Shown here piece after piece: positions 9,178-17,319 of a DNA stretch of 64,000 nucleotides (within the stretch, counting starts at the first letter, position 1; each line of letters starts with the position of its first letter). Where the stretch lies: assembly GCF_000496575.1 (NCBI RefSeq), contig NZ_AYKT01000007.1, positions 186,001-250,000 on the forward strand, in the 5' to 3' direction. The notes beneath the pieces were generated by a model. That model saw nothing but the letters and a program-made list of their open reading frames with translations, ran no database searches and was not told the DNA's origin. This stretch comes from Geobacillus thermodenitrificans subsp. thermodenitrificans DSM 465. Its GTDB lineage: Bacteria > Bacillota > Bacilli > Bacillales > Anoxybacillaceae. The translations under genes were made by a program, and so were the position numbers.

Positions 9178-10506
9178 TTAATTATTTTGTTGTTCCTTTT
9201 CTTTTTTCCAGTAATCAGACCATTTTTCTAAGACGCTGTCAATAGAGCTTTTTCCTAATAATAAAGCTTGAATATCTTTTTCGGCTGTAGCGCGGAATTG
9301 TCCCCATCCCTTGTAGTGAACTGGGCGATCAGCAATTAAATATTCATCCGGTTTTGAGTTCATTTCAATGTAGGAGCTGAAGTAACCTTCTTTAAAGAAA
9401 GGATCCTCTCCAGCACTTTTGTGAATGGGAATGAGCGAGTTGTTTTTAGCGAAATAGAGATTTTGTTCAGGATGTGACAAGAAAGAGATCAGTTTCCATG
9501 CTTCATCTTTATGCTTTGAGTATGAAGTGATTCCCCATCCAGCAGTACCTAGTGTTTGCTGGGCGACTCTTGATTCTGGGCCTTTTGGTAATGGAGCAGT
9601 TGCCCAAGTTTCTTCTTCCATATTTTCTATGCATGTATTAATCACTTCAGGGTCTTGAATGAGCATAGCTGTCATGCCCGAGGTAAATCCTTGAACCATT
9701 TCTGGGTAACTCCAGTTAATAGAATCCGGCGGGGAAGCGTCTTTATACAGTTTAATGAACATTTCTAGCGCTTGCTTGGCTTCAGGTGTCGAAAACATGG
9801 GGTTACCGTCTTTTGTAAAATAGCCGTCAGCAGGATTGATTTTGTCACCGAGATATGCCCATGTCATAAACTCAACGTAGTCAGATGAACCGGCTCCTCC
9901 TCGGAAGCTGTAGCCATAACGGTTTTTCGATGGGTCTGTTAAGGCTTTGGCTGCCTTATACAAGTCATCCCATGTTTTTGGCACTTCTAATCCTGCCTCT
10001 TCGAACCAGTCTTTTCGGTAAAATAATGTTTTTTGATAAATTCCATAAGGAATAAAATAAGGGGTATTATCGATAGATGTGGCTCCATGTTTCGCTGCGT
10101 CATTCAGTGAGTCCCAGTATTCCCAATTATTTGTGTAGCGGGATAGATCCTCAATAAAACCGTTATTAGACCACTGTTTTACTGTTTGGTCCCTTACTTC
10201 AAGGACGTCGAGATCTTCCTTTGCCATTAACATCTGTGTGATTTTCTCGTCAGCGCTTTGCAACGGGGGAGAAATCAATTCGACCTTGATATTTGGATTT
10301 GCTTCCTCAAATTTTTGGATCATTTCTTTTAACAGTTTGGTCCTTGACGGACTTGTTAAACTTTCAATCATTTTGAGTGTAACAACATCATTGTTTTTTT
10401 CGTTTTTAGAGTCATTTCCGTTAGTGTTGCTGTTACAACCTGCAATCATCCCAAGCAAAAGCAACCAAAAACATAACAGAGTAAATATTCTTCTTGCACG
10501 CCTCAT
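9178..10506 (-). CDS. extracellular solute-binding lipoprotein, sugar ABC importer
   Basis: 442 residues. A lipoprotein signal peptide ends in the lipobox GMIAGC, with the modified cysteine at residue 24, followed by an N/S/K-rich linker. The body is a family 1 solute-binding protein: VTLKMIESLTSPSRTKLLKEM at the start of the mature domain, then YFIPYGIYQKTLFYRKDWFEEAG and AWKLISFLSHPEQ. It should capture a carbohydrate outside the membrane and deliver it to the two permeases downstream. The ligand is not predictable. The PLP enzyme encoded just upstream in the same direction is an unexpected partner for a sugar importer. Confidence 0.87.
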   Translation of the reverse strand: MRRARRIFTLLCFWLLLLGMIAGCNSNTNGNDSKNEKNNDVVTLKMIESLTSPSRTKLLKEMIQKFEEANPNIKVELISPPLQSADEKITQMLMAKEDLDVLEVRDQTVKQWSNNGFIEDLSRYTNNWEYWDSLNDAAKHGATSIDNTPYFIPYGIYQKTLFYRKDWFEEAGLEVPKTWDDLYKAAKALTDPSKNRYGYSFRGGAGSSDYVEFMTWAYLGDKINPADGYFTKDGNPMFSTPEAKQALEMFIKLYKDASPPDSINWSYPEMVQGFTSGMTAMLIQDPEVINTCIENMEEETWATAPLPKGPESRVAQQTLGTAGWGITSYSKHKDEAWKLISFLSHPEQNLYFAKNNSLIPIHKSAGEDPFFKEGYFSSYIEMNSKPDEYLIADRPVHYKGWGQFRATAEKDIQALLLGKSSIDSVLEKWSDYWKKEKEQQNN

Positions 10507-10568
10507 GATTTAGGTTCCCCCTTTGATTCTTTTGATTTATATGAAGAGTTGTAACCCTTCCTTCATAA

Positions 10569-11750
10569 TTAAGTAGCTGTTTTTGATGATAAAGCCCGGT
10601 CAAGATCGTTGATCAGTTCGTTAACGTCCTCGAGTCCTATGGAAATCCGAATCAATCCGGGATCAATTCCAGCTTCACTTAGTTGCTCAGTGTTATATCC
10701 ATAATTTGGAGAGATGACAAGGCTTTCAAATCCACCCCAAGATACACCGATTTTAAATAGTTTTAGGGAATTGATTGTGGATAAAACGTTGTCGAATGTG
10801 TTGATTTTAAGCTCAAAACTTAATAATCCAGAATACCCTCTTAAAAGTTTTTGACCTAGTTCATAATCTGGGGAGCTCTTGAGTGCCGGGTAGTTCACCT
10901 TTTTCACAGCAGGGTGTTGGTGTAAAAACTGAGCCACTTTTATGGCACTTTCCTGATGGTTTTTCATTCGAATAGGCAATGTACGTAGCCCTTTTATAAG
11001 CAACCATGCTTCATAAGGGGGCATTACTCCCCCCAATAACTGGTATTCATTATAGAAAATGTGATCCATGATATCTTGACTTGTAATTAAAGCACCTCCG
11101 ACAATGTCGCTATGTCCTCCTAGATATTTGGAAACGGAATGAACAACAATATCAATTCCGTATGTAAGGGGATTTTGAAAAAGGGGTGTCGCCCATGTAT
11201 TATCAGCAATAGTTGTAATATTATTAGTTTTGGCAAGTGAAGCAACAGAAGGAAGGTCAACCAGTTTGAATGTCATTGTTGTGGGACTTTCAAGGTAAAT
11301 CACTGTTGTATTGGACCGTATGGCTTTTTCAATACTGTCTATGTTTTTTGATAGGACATTCGTATGTTCGATTCCAAACTTTTTCAGGTACCTAAAAAAC
11401 TTAATAGCAGGACCGTAGATGTTTCCGACGCTCACGATATGATCGCCTGATCTCACAAAAGCGAGTACAGCGGATGAGATGGCTGCCATTCCAGAACTGA
11501 ACAGTTTGCATCTTTCTCCTTGTTCAAGTGCAGCAATTTTCTTCTCAGCAATTTCAACGGTTGGATTGGTTCCCCGCCAGTAAATGTAATGATTTTGTTC
11601 ATCTTTCATTGCCTCTACAAATCGTGTGAAATCTTCATAAACAAATAATGAGTTCTCATAAATGGGGGGGACAACGGCTCCATGAAAGCGGTGATAGTCA
11701 TCGCCAAAGTGTGTGCAAATATATCGGTGATCCATTTCTCGATTCTCCAT
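10569..11750 (-). CDS. Cys/Met-metabolism PLP-dependent enzyme (trans-sulfuration family)
   Basis: 393 residues, the usual length of cystathionine gamma-synthase/lyase and methionine gamma-lyase enzymes. The PLP lysine is K208 in SVSKYLGGHSD, the ring-stacking aspartate is in IADNTWATPL, and the substrate-side motif YWRGTNPTVE replaces the more common YSRxxNPT. It should act in the cytoplasm on a sulfur amino acid or a related beta/gamma-substituted amino acid. It lies between a FadR-type regulator and a sugar-type ABC importer, all co-directional with short gaps, suggesting that the imported compound yields its substrate. Which reaction it catalyses cannot be decided from sequence alone. Confidence 0.85.
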   Translation of the reverse strand: MENREMDHRYICTHFGDDYHRFHGAVVPPIYENSLFVYEDFTRFVEAMKDEQNHYIYWRGTNPTVEIAEKKIAALEQGERCKLFSSGMAAISSAVLAFVRSGDHIVSVGNIYGPAIKFFRYLKKFGIEHTNVLSKNIDSIEKAIRSNTTVIYLESPTTMTFKLVDLPSVASLAKTNNITTIADNTWATPLFQNPLTYGIDIVVHSVSKYLGGHSDIVGGALITSQDIMDHIFYNEYQLLGGVMPPYEAWLLIKGLRTLPIRMKNHQESAIKVAQFLHQHPAVKKVNYPALKSSPDYELGQKLLRGYSGLLSFELKINTFDNVLSTINSLKLFKIGVSWGGFESLVISPNYGYNTEQLSEAGIDPGLIRISIGLEDVNELINDLDRALSSKTAT

Positions 11751-11768
11751 AGCTAAATCCTCGCTCCT

Positions 11769-12449
11769 CTATATGTTCGAAATCGTATTTTCTACGGAAT
11801 CAATGATTTTATTAAACTCTTTCAAAGCACGTTCCGCATCTCGTTGTTTAATGGCCTCTAATAAGGAAAGGTGGAATGGATAAGTATCTTCAAAGATTTT
11901 CTCGATGCCAAATGGTTTGCTCCATAATTTGTTAAACGTATCAGACACTGACTCCAATACGCTTTGTAAAACAGGGTTATGGGAAGCCTGATAAATGGTT
12001 TTATGAAAAGCCCAATCTTCTTTTGATGAATCTAGCCCTAGATCTTTCAAACGAAGAGCCTCCATTAAATGGTTTTCCATTAAATAGATCTCTTCCTTGG
12101 TTGCTCTAGCGACCGCAAGTTCTACAGCTTTTCCTTCAAGGGCTCGGCGGACTTCGCTAATTTGTAATAAAAGCTGCTTCTCATTTTCCAATTCGATTTT
12201 CGCTTCGATTCGTAATGAATCACAATCATCTTTAACGTATATCCCTTTTCCATTGATCACTTCAATCGTTCCAACAGCCTCCATAAATCTTAATGCTTCT
12301 CTTAACGAAGAGCGGCTTACGTTGAGCATTTTTGTTAATTGCGCAACGGAGGGAAGCCGGTCTCCTTTTTTTAATTGGTTTTTCTCGATATACTGCTGAA
12401 TTTCCGTAATGATCATTTCGTGTAACGGAACCTTCCTTATAGATTTCAA
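11769..12449 (-). CDS. FadR/GntR-family transcriptional regulator (FCD domain)
   Basis: About 226 residues. The N-terminal winged helix-turn-helix (about 10-75) contains GDRLPSVAQLTKMLNVSRSSLREALRFMEAVG, shown here only to mark the recognition region; the C-terminal FCD ligand domain is all-helical and includes LRRALEGKAVELAVA-like and FHKTIYQASHNP segments with likely metal-binding histidines. TTG 12449 is best placed after AAAGGAG, with GTG 12455 as the alternative. It heads the operon with the PLP enzyme and ABC importer and probably represses it until an organic-acid or amino-acid ligand binds. No clear operator palindrome was seen. Confidence 0.87.
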   Translation of the reverse strand: MKSIRKVPLHEMIITEIQQYIEKNQLKKGDRLPSVAQLTKMLNVSRSSLREALRFMEAVGTIEVINGKGIYVKDDCDSLRIEAKIELENEKQLLLQISEVRRALEGKAVELAVARATKEEIYLMENHLMEALRLKDLGLDSSKEDWAFHKTIYQASHNPVLQSVLESVSDTFNKLWSKPFGIEKIFEDTYPFHLSLLEAIKQRDAERALKEFNKIIDSVENTISNI

Positions 12450-12765
12450 TGTCACTTACTCCTTTTATCATTTTCATGAATATGATGCTGTCAGCCTGTC
12501 GGATAGCTCATTTCCATATATATTTGTGCTATCGATGATTTATGTCTTTGATCTATGTTAAAATATGTTCCTTCACGCGATTCAACGATAAACGAAGATG
12601 AACGAGCCTCCTGATGTTGTATAGTACAGGAAGCTTTTCTTTTTACAGATAGCCATGGAAGAGAAAAAATGATGCTGCCCGAAACAGAGAAATGGAAGCA
12701 CATTTGATTAGAAGCATGCCTGCGCGGGGAGTTGGCGACCCATATGGCCACCAAAGGCATGGGTT

Positions 12766-12855
12766 ATGCTCAACCATCAAGATGAAGCATATGGCGATGT
12801 TGTTACTGTGATCACAAACATAGAGATGACATCAGCACAAAGGATGATCATGTAA
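12766..12855 (+). pseudogene. Possible transposase fragment
   Basis: A 29-codon frame (starting MLNHQDEAYGDVVTVITNIE) has a coding-like composition. It loosely resembles the VTN region found before the catalytic glutamate of IS4-type transposases. It stops in front of a strong terminator, as if it were the tail of a decayed gene. The identification is weak; it could be chance. Confidence 0.25.
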
Positions 12856-12886
12856 ACCGCCCCGTAGAGGGGCGGTTGTTTTTTTA
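12855..12886 (+). terminator. Rho-independent terminator
   Basis: The stem AACCGCCCC / GGGGCGGTT with a short GTAGA loop is followed by GTTTTTTT. No intact gene ends here, so it looks left over from the decayed fragment just upstream. Confidence 0.8.
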
Positions 12887-12893
12887 TCCCATC

Positions 12894-12940
12894 GAGCTGA
12901 GAAGATCCCTCGTTCTAGCGTGAGTGGAAGGATGAATCGG
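12894..12940 (+). repeat. Possible degenerate IS200/IS605-type right end
   Basis: The segment around CTAGCGTGAGTGG at 12916-12928 partly matches the better preserved element at 58336-58435. Both have TTTATCC followed by GAG, a C/T-rich arm, TAGCGTGAG and a purine-rich arm. Here the hairpin no longer pairs well. Similarity was judged by eye. Confidence 0.3.
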
Positions 12941-13085
12941 TGTCTCCCGTTATGGGATGTTCCCTTTGGACCAAATTCTTGCAAGAAGGGCGTTGTTTAT
13001 TGCCTTGGTTAGGCAGCGGAATCGTGGGACGCACGGGGGCAGGGATTGATTCATCGCCTGCCATGAGGAGAGCGTTTCTAAAAAG

Positions 13086-13121
13086 AATCTCCCACCTCTT
13101 CGCGGTTGCGCAGGTGGGAGG
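13086..13121 (-). terminator. Conserved repeated hairpin (copy 1), terminator of the GNAT gene
   Basis: The arms CTCCCACCT and AGGTGGGAG flank the loop CTTCGCGGTTGCGC. The loop is identical to that of a second copy at 23315-23350. On the minus strand the hairpin follows the stop of the acetyltransferase within about ten bases and is trailed by ATTCTTTTT, as in an intrinsic terminator. Confidence 0.7.
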
Positions 13122-13125
13122 AGGA

Positions 13126-13578
13126 TCAAATGTATTTAATCATGGCCGTTTCATCGCAACAATCGAGTTTAGGGCAACTCACACAGTCGATCCATACTTT
13201 TTCGGGCAACGTTGCTTTTTCCGCGATTTCAAACCCGCATTTTTTAAAGAATTCGATTTGGTAAGTGAAGGAGATTAATCGTTTTACCCCGAGTCGGGCT
13301 GCTTCGTTCGTAATATGGTTGACGAGCATGCGTCCGATTCCTTTCCCCATATGATCGGAGGATACGACTAACGAACGAACTTCCCCCAGATCATGCCCTA
13401 AGATATGTAATCCTCCTACTCCAACGATTTGGTTGTTTTCCCTGGCTACGTACATGCATTGCAAGTGCTGATAGATGGATAATAACGAGCGCGGCAAAAC
13501 CAATCCTTTTTCCGCAAAGTGTTGAATTAACGCATGTATTTCTTTCACATCACTGGTGACGGCATGGTCAATTTGCAT
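13126..13578 (-). CDS. GNAT family N-acetyltransferase (ArgA-like)
   Basis: 150 residues. The acetyl-CoA binding signature is VVSSDHMGKGIGRMLVNHI (about 73-91), after the beta-4 strand LGEVRSLVV. The C-terminal pattern with W-x-DC-x2-CPK-x3-CDE-x-AM is characteristic of the short N-acetylglutamate-synthase-like acetyltransferases found next to arginine genes in many bacteria. The substrate is not certain, and no arginine gene is nearby. The ATG follows GAGGGAG at normal spacing. The gene stands alone between two decayed stretches and ends at a repeated hairpin. Confidence 0.8.
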   Translation of the reverse strand: MQIDHAVTSDVKEIHALIQHFAEKGLVLPRSLLSIYQHLQCMYVARENNQIVGVGGLHILGHDLGEVRSLVVSSDHMGKGIGRMLVNHITNEAARLGVKRLISFTYQIEFFKKCGFEIAEKATLPEKVWIDCVSCPKLDCCDETAMIKYI

Positions 13579-13619
13579 CGGGCTCCCTCGCTATCGTATA
13601 ATAATAGATTCTTTTTTAT

Positions 13620-14010
13620 AAATATACGATATTTTGTGTTAATATGCAATCAAAGATTCCATTAATTTTGATCAAGAAATCGGAGAGGTCGTTCGTTTCG
13701 CATATACGGGAAATGCTCTTATGATGTTCTTGATATGTTTATGCACAGGCATGTAAGATAGACATCTACAAGAGCAGCATATTCGTTGATAGAAGAGGCC
13801 ATTCCTCCCGCCAAATTAGCATCTGTGATGAAAGACGAGTGTATTCCATCATGCCAACGACTTAAAATACATAGCTGAAGAGTTTGCATGGTACCACATG
13901 AAAACAAAGACAAGCTCTGACCACAAACTAGGGATTTACTTTGAGTTAATTTTCAAAAAAAACGGATATTATTGTAGATTTATCGGATATTCTGATGAAA
14001 GGCCTTTCAT
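13620..14010. other. Gap without a supported gene
   Basis: About 390 bases between the divergent acetyltransferase and the beta-glucoside cluster. A minus-strand frame at 13719-13913 contains a protein-like stretch (RWHDGIHSSFITDANLAGG) but has no ribosome site and ends abruptly. It may be a remnant of a gene I do not recognise. Confidence 0.35.
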
Positions 14011-14033
14011 TATAATTGATGTAAGCGTTTCAT
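14011..14033 (+). promoter_or_regulatory. -10 box overlapped by a CcpA (cre) site
   Basis: TATAAT at 14011-14016 is a perfect -10 hexamer, though its -35 is weak. TGTAAGCGTTTCAT at 14020-14033 matches the cre consensus TGWAARCGYTWNCW at 13 of 14 positions. A cre just downstream of the start point is a typical arrangement for glucose repression of a sugar operon. The first gene starts at 14104. Confidence 0.7.
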
Positions 14034-14103
14034 ATCATCTTTCGTATTTTTGCGATTCCAGTATAGTGACAAGTCGACAAAACAGAAGGGGGAGAATACA
14101 AAA

Positions 14104-15390
14104 ATGAGAAGAGTAGGTTTGGCCGTATTGAGTTTGCTTCTTCTCTTGGCTCTAGCCGCATGTAATGACGGTGGGGAGGAGAAGGCATCTGGCGCCAAGA
14201 ATGGCGTGATCGAACTGACTTTATGGACCGACTGGACTGAAGATCGTCCAGAAAATACTGTTTATAAAGATATGATCTCGAAGTTTAATAAGCAGCATGA
14301 TGATATAAAGATCGTTTTGGAAACCATTCCTCATGATCAATATGAAACAAAGTTAAGAACACAAGCCGCGGGTAACCAATTACCTGACATGATGCGTGTA
14401 TGGCCTGGCGAAAGAACTTCTGTGCTTGTGGAAAGCGGCGCGTTACTTCCGCTTGATCCCATCATTGATCAGTGGAAAGAGTCCATTCCAGAATCCATTT
14501 TAGATGATTATGCGGTCAAAGGGAGCTATTACGCCATACCTTCCAATGTCAGTTTAACGAGTTTGATTTTCTACAACAAAGAACTCCTTAAAAAAGCTGG
14601 CTACAGTGATTTTCCGACAACTTATGAAGACTTGAAAAAGTTGATTGTCGCTCTCAATAAAGAGGGAATCACCCCTATTTCCTTAGGAAACAAGGCGACT
14701 TGGCCGCTTCAATCCGTATACATTTCAACGATTGCTGATCGTTTTACGGGTAGTGATTTCTTGCCTAATGTGCTCAGTGGCAAAGGTTCCTTTGTCGATA
14801 AGAATTTTATTCAAGCGTTATCTGTGATCGATGAGTTGACGAAATTAAATGCCTTTAACGAAGATATGAATACGATCGACGAGGCGACGGCGAGAAATGA
14901 GTTCATCAAAGGATCTGCCGCTATGCACTTTGCAGGTTCTTGGGCAATTGGGCCAATTCTTGATAACGTAGAAAACATTGATAACATTGGCGTTGCTCCG
15001 CTACCAACATTTGAAGGAGGGAAGGGTGAACCGTCTAGCATATCCGGTGTAGCAGGTGGGGGCATCGCGTTAAGCTCACAATTAACGAAAGAGGAACAAG
15101 AGGCTGCCTTTGAATTCCTGAAATTCTACTATAGTGAGACGTTATATCAAAATCTTGTTAAGGCAAATATTATTGTGCCTGTAAACGTTGAAATGGATAG
15201 CCAAACACCGGCGATATTCAAAACAGCGAATAGCTTTGTTCAAGGCGGATTAGCTCCGGTTTATGATGCGACATTACCTGCGGAATTAACCGACATCATT
15301 AACAATGGGCTGCAGGCGATTACATTAGGGGAAAAAAGCCCGAAAGAGCTAGCTAAAGAAATGCAAGATGCACTAGAAAAAATGAAATAA
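14104..15390 (+). CDS. extracellular sugar-binding lipoprotein (beta-glucoside importer)
   Basis: 428 residues. The lipoprotein signal ends with LALAAC, cysteine at residue 20, and the ribosome site AAGGGGGAG fixes ATG 14104, although the frame is open from 14050. The mature protein is a family 1 solute-binding protein: IELTLWTDWTEDRPENTVYKD, YAIPSNVSLTSLIFYNKELLKKAG and FIKGSAAMHFAGSWAIGP. It should bind an oligosaccharide outside the membrane. Permeases, a two-component system, GH1 and ROK kinase genes follow in the same direction, pointing to a beta-glucoside such as cellobiose; that ligand is inferred from context. Confidence 0.9.
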   Translation: MRRVGLAVLSLLLLLALAACNDGGEEKASGAKNGVIELTLWTDWTEDRPENTVYKDMISKFNKQHDDIKIVLETIPHDQYETKLRTQAAGNQLPDMMRVWPGERTSVLVESGALLPLDPIIDQWKESIPESILDDYAVKGSYYAIPSNVSLTSLIFYNKELLKKAGYSDFPTTYEDLKKLIVALNKEGITPISLGNKATWPLQSVYISTIADRFTGSDFLPNVLSGKGSFVDKNFIQALSVIDELTKLNAFNEDMNTIDEATARNEFIKGSAAMHFAGSWAIGPILDNVENIDNIGVAPLPTFEGGKGEPSSISGVAGGGIALSSQLTKEEQEAAFEFLKFYYSETLYQNLVKANIIVPVNVEMDSQTPAIFKTANSFVQGGLAPVYDATLPAELTDIINNGLQAITLGEKSPKELAKEMQDALEKMK

Positions 15391-15497
15391 AACATGTTCA
15401 CTTCTATACCATTGCTTTCATTTGGACCTTGTCTTTCTCGAGTGTTGGATGGCCGAACATGAGGTTGATTAAGCCGCTATGAATCTACATTTGGTGA

Positions 15498-15520
15498 GTG
15501 TCCCGAGTCACTCGGGACAC
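15498..15520 (+). repeat. Perfect intercistronic palindrome
   Basis: GTGTCCCGAG and CTCGGGACAC pair perfectly over 10 bp around a TCA loop. There is no T run after it. Placed between the binding-protein gene and the permease genes, it probably protects or attenuates the transcript so that the binding protein is made in excess. Confidence 0.75.
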
Positions 15521-15546
15521 GAATCTCTATTCAAAGGTGAGCTGTG

Positions 15547-16422
15547 ATGAAGATAAACAAGAAAACAACCATGGGGATATGGCTTGGGATCCTTCCCGCT
15601 CTATTGATATACACCGTTTTTGCCATTCTACCTATTTTGCAATCGTTTTATTATTCCCTCATGAAGTGGAACGGGATATCAGAGATGACCTTTGTGGGGC
15701 TGGCTAACTTTGTGGAATTGTTAAAGGACCCTGATTTTTGGAATTCGGTCAAAAATAATATATTGGTCGTACTTGCGTCTGTGTTCGGTCAAGTGCCGAT
15801 TGCGTTATTGATCGCCATCCTACTGAATAGAAAGCTAAAGGGGTCTAGACTATTTCGAACGATTGGCTTTTTACCAGTCGTATTATCGACCGTTGTGATC
15901 TCGATCACTTGGAATTTAGTTTATAATTCTAAATACGGATTAATCAATGAGTTTCTCAGAAGTATAGGGTTAGACTTCTTAACGCAAAACTGGTTGGGCG
16001 ACCCGGACTTAGCATTGTATTCCGTGCTTGTGGTCATTGTATGGCAGTTTGTTGGGTTATATTTAATTATTTTTCTCGCCGCATTGCAAAATATTCCGAA
16101 CGAGGTGTTAGAATCAGCGAAAATCGATGGGGCTTCGGAATGGGTGACCACATGGAAAATCACTATCCCGATGATTTGGGATACCATCCTAGTGGCGATC
16201 GTTTTATGCATCTCAGGAAGCCTAAAAACGTTTGATCTGATTTATGTGATGACCAATGGAGGTCCAGCTCACTCTACGGAAGTGATGGCGATCTATATGT
16301 TTAATGAAACATTTAAGAATTTTAACTATGGCTATGGCAGTGCCGTTTCGGTCTTCATCTTTCTCTTTAGTCTTGTCTTAATTGTAATCGTTCGAAAGTT
16401 ATTCAAACTGAAAGGGATTTAG
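15547..16422 (+). CDS. carbohydrate ABC transporter permease (CUT1, MalF-type)
   Basis: 291 residues from ATG 15547, preceded by AAGGTGA at good spacing; a GTG three bases earlier is less likely. Six membrane segments are expected, beginning GIWLGILPALLIYTVFAILP. The ATPase-docking loop reads NEVLESAKIDGASEWVTTW, and YVMTNGGPAHSTEVMAIYMF is the usual MalF-type signature. It forms the channel with the next gene. The 150-base gap and palindrome upstream separate it from the binding protein. Confidence 0.88.
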   Translation: MKINKKTTMGIWLGILPALLIYTVFAILPILQSFYYSLMKWNGISEMTFVGLANFVELLKDPDFWNSVKNNILVVLASVFGQVPIALLIAILLNRKLKGSRLFRTIGFLPVVLSTVVISITWNLVYNSKYGLINEFLRSIGLDFLTQNWLGDPDLALYSVLVVIVWQFVGLYLIIFLAALQNIPNEVLESAKIDGASEWVTTWKITIPMIWDTILVAIVLCISGSLKTFDLIYVMTNGGPAHSTEVMAIYMFNETFKNFNYGYGSAVSVFIFLFSLVLIVIVRKLFKLKGI

Positions 16423-16439
16423 AAGGGGCGACAAGGTCT

Positions 16440-17279
16440 ATGAGAATAAGAAATACGAAACTGACAATCACCACCCCTATCATCTATGTGATCTTAACGA
16501 TCTATGCCATTGTGAATGTGTATCCGATTATTTGGATGGCCATCAACTCGTTTAAGTCGGAACAAGAATTTGCGGTGAACCAATTCGGTATTCCCAAAAA
16601 GTTCGTACTAGAAAACTTTATGAATGCATGGGAAATTGCGAATTTTGGCGTGTTGTTTAAAAACAGTATTTTTGTTTCGTTAGCTGCCACCTTTTTCACT
16701 GTATTGATCGGAGCATTAGCGTCATATTTTCTGGCTAGATTTGAATTTAAGTTTAGCAACGTGGTATATGGGTTTTTTGCCTTTGGGTTATTGATCCCGA
16801 TCCATTCTACGTTAGTCCCGATATTTATATTAATGAAAAATCTTGATTTATTGAACAAGCCTTATACGCTCCTTTTCCCGTATATCGCTTTTCATTTGCC
16901 AATTACTATTTTTGTATTAACAAGTTTTATGAAGGCTTTCCCCAAATCGATTGAGGAATCCGCTGTTATAGATGGGGCAGGTTTGTTTCGAAGGTTTTGG
17001 TCAATTGTTCTGCCCATGTCGAGACCAGCATTGGCGACTGTCATCATTCTTAACTTTATCTATAATTGGAATGAGTTTGCCTTTGCTTTGGTTCTCATTA
17101 ATGATCAGAATCTACAGACCCTTCCGTTAGGCCTAGCGAATTTTGCGGGCCAATTTACGACCAATTACGGTGCCCAAATGGCTGGGTTAACCATGTCGAT
17201 CATTCCAATCATTGTCTTCTATTTATTATTTGAAAAGAACATTGTGAAAGGCATGACGGCAGGAGCTGTGAAAGAGTAA
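16440..17279 (+). CDS. carbohydrate ABC transporter permease (CUT1, MalG-type)
   Basis: 279 residues with six membrane segments. The first is TTPIIYVILTIYAIVNVYPI, the EAA loop is PKSIEESAVIDGAGLFRRFW, and the C-terminus is VKGMTAGAVKE, as in other MalG-type subunits. It follows its partner after 17 bases. No ATPase gene is present in the cluster, so a shared MsmX-type subunit is expected. Confidence 0.88.
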   Translation: MRIRNTKLTITTPIIYVILTIYAIVNVYPIIWMAINSFKSEQEFAVNQFGIPKKFVLENFMNAWEIANFGVLFKNSIFVSLAATFFTVLIGALASYFLARFEFKFSNVVYGFFAFGLLIPIHSTLVPIFILMKNLDLLNKPYTLLFPYIAFHLPITIFVLTSFMKAFPKSIEESAVIDGAGLFRRFWSIVLPMSRPALATVIILNFIYNWNEFAFALVLINDQNLQTLPLGLANFAGQFTTNYGAQMAGLTMSIIPIIVFYLLFEKNIVKGMTAGAVKE

Positions 17280-17319
17280 ATCGTTCGTTTGGGATATGAC
17301 ATCACTAGGTGGATTAGAT

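Larger units (their letters stand above)
12480..12900. other. Gene-poor stretch with a decayed coding fragment
   Basis: No intact gene is convincing here. The promoter of the FadR-type operon must lie at the left side, on the minus strand, but no clear hexamers stand out. At the right, frame 12766-12855 (+) is open and protein-like, ending just before a terminator. An open minus-strand frame at 12491-12760 has no ribosome site and an unlikely composition. Confidence 0.4.

Noticed and set aside
12491-12760. An 89-codon minus-strand frame upstream of the FadR-type gene
   Set aside because: No ribosome site, Ser/Arg/His-rich composition, and it covers the expected promoter region.
13719-13913. 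A 64-codon minus-strand frame with protein-like segments
   Set aside because: No ribosome site and no recognisable family; kept only as a possible remnant in the gap description.
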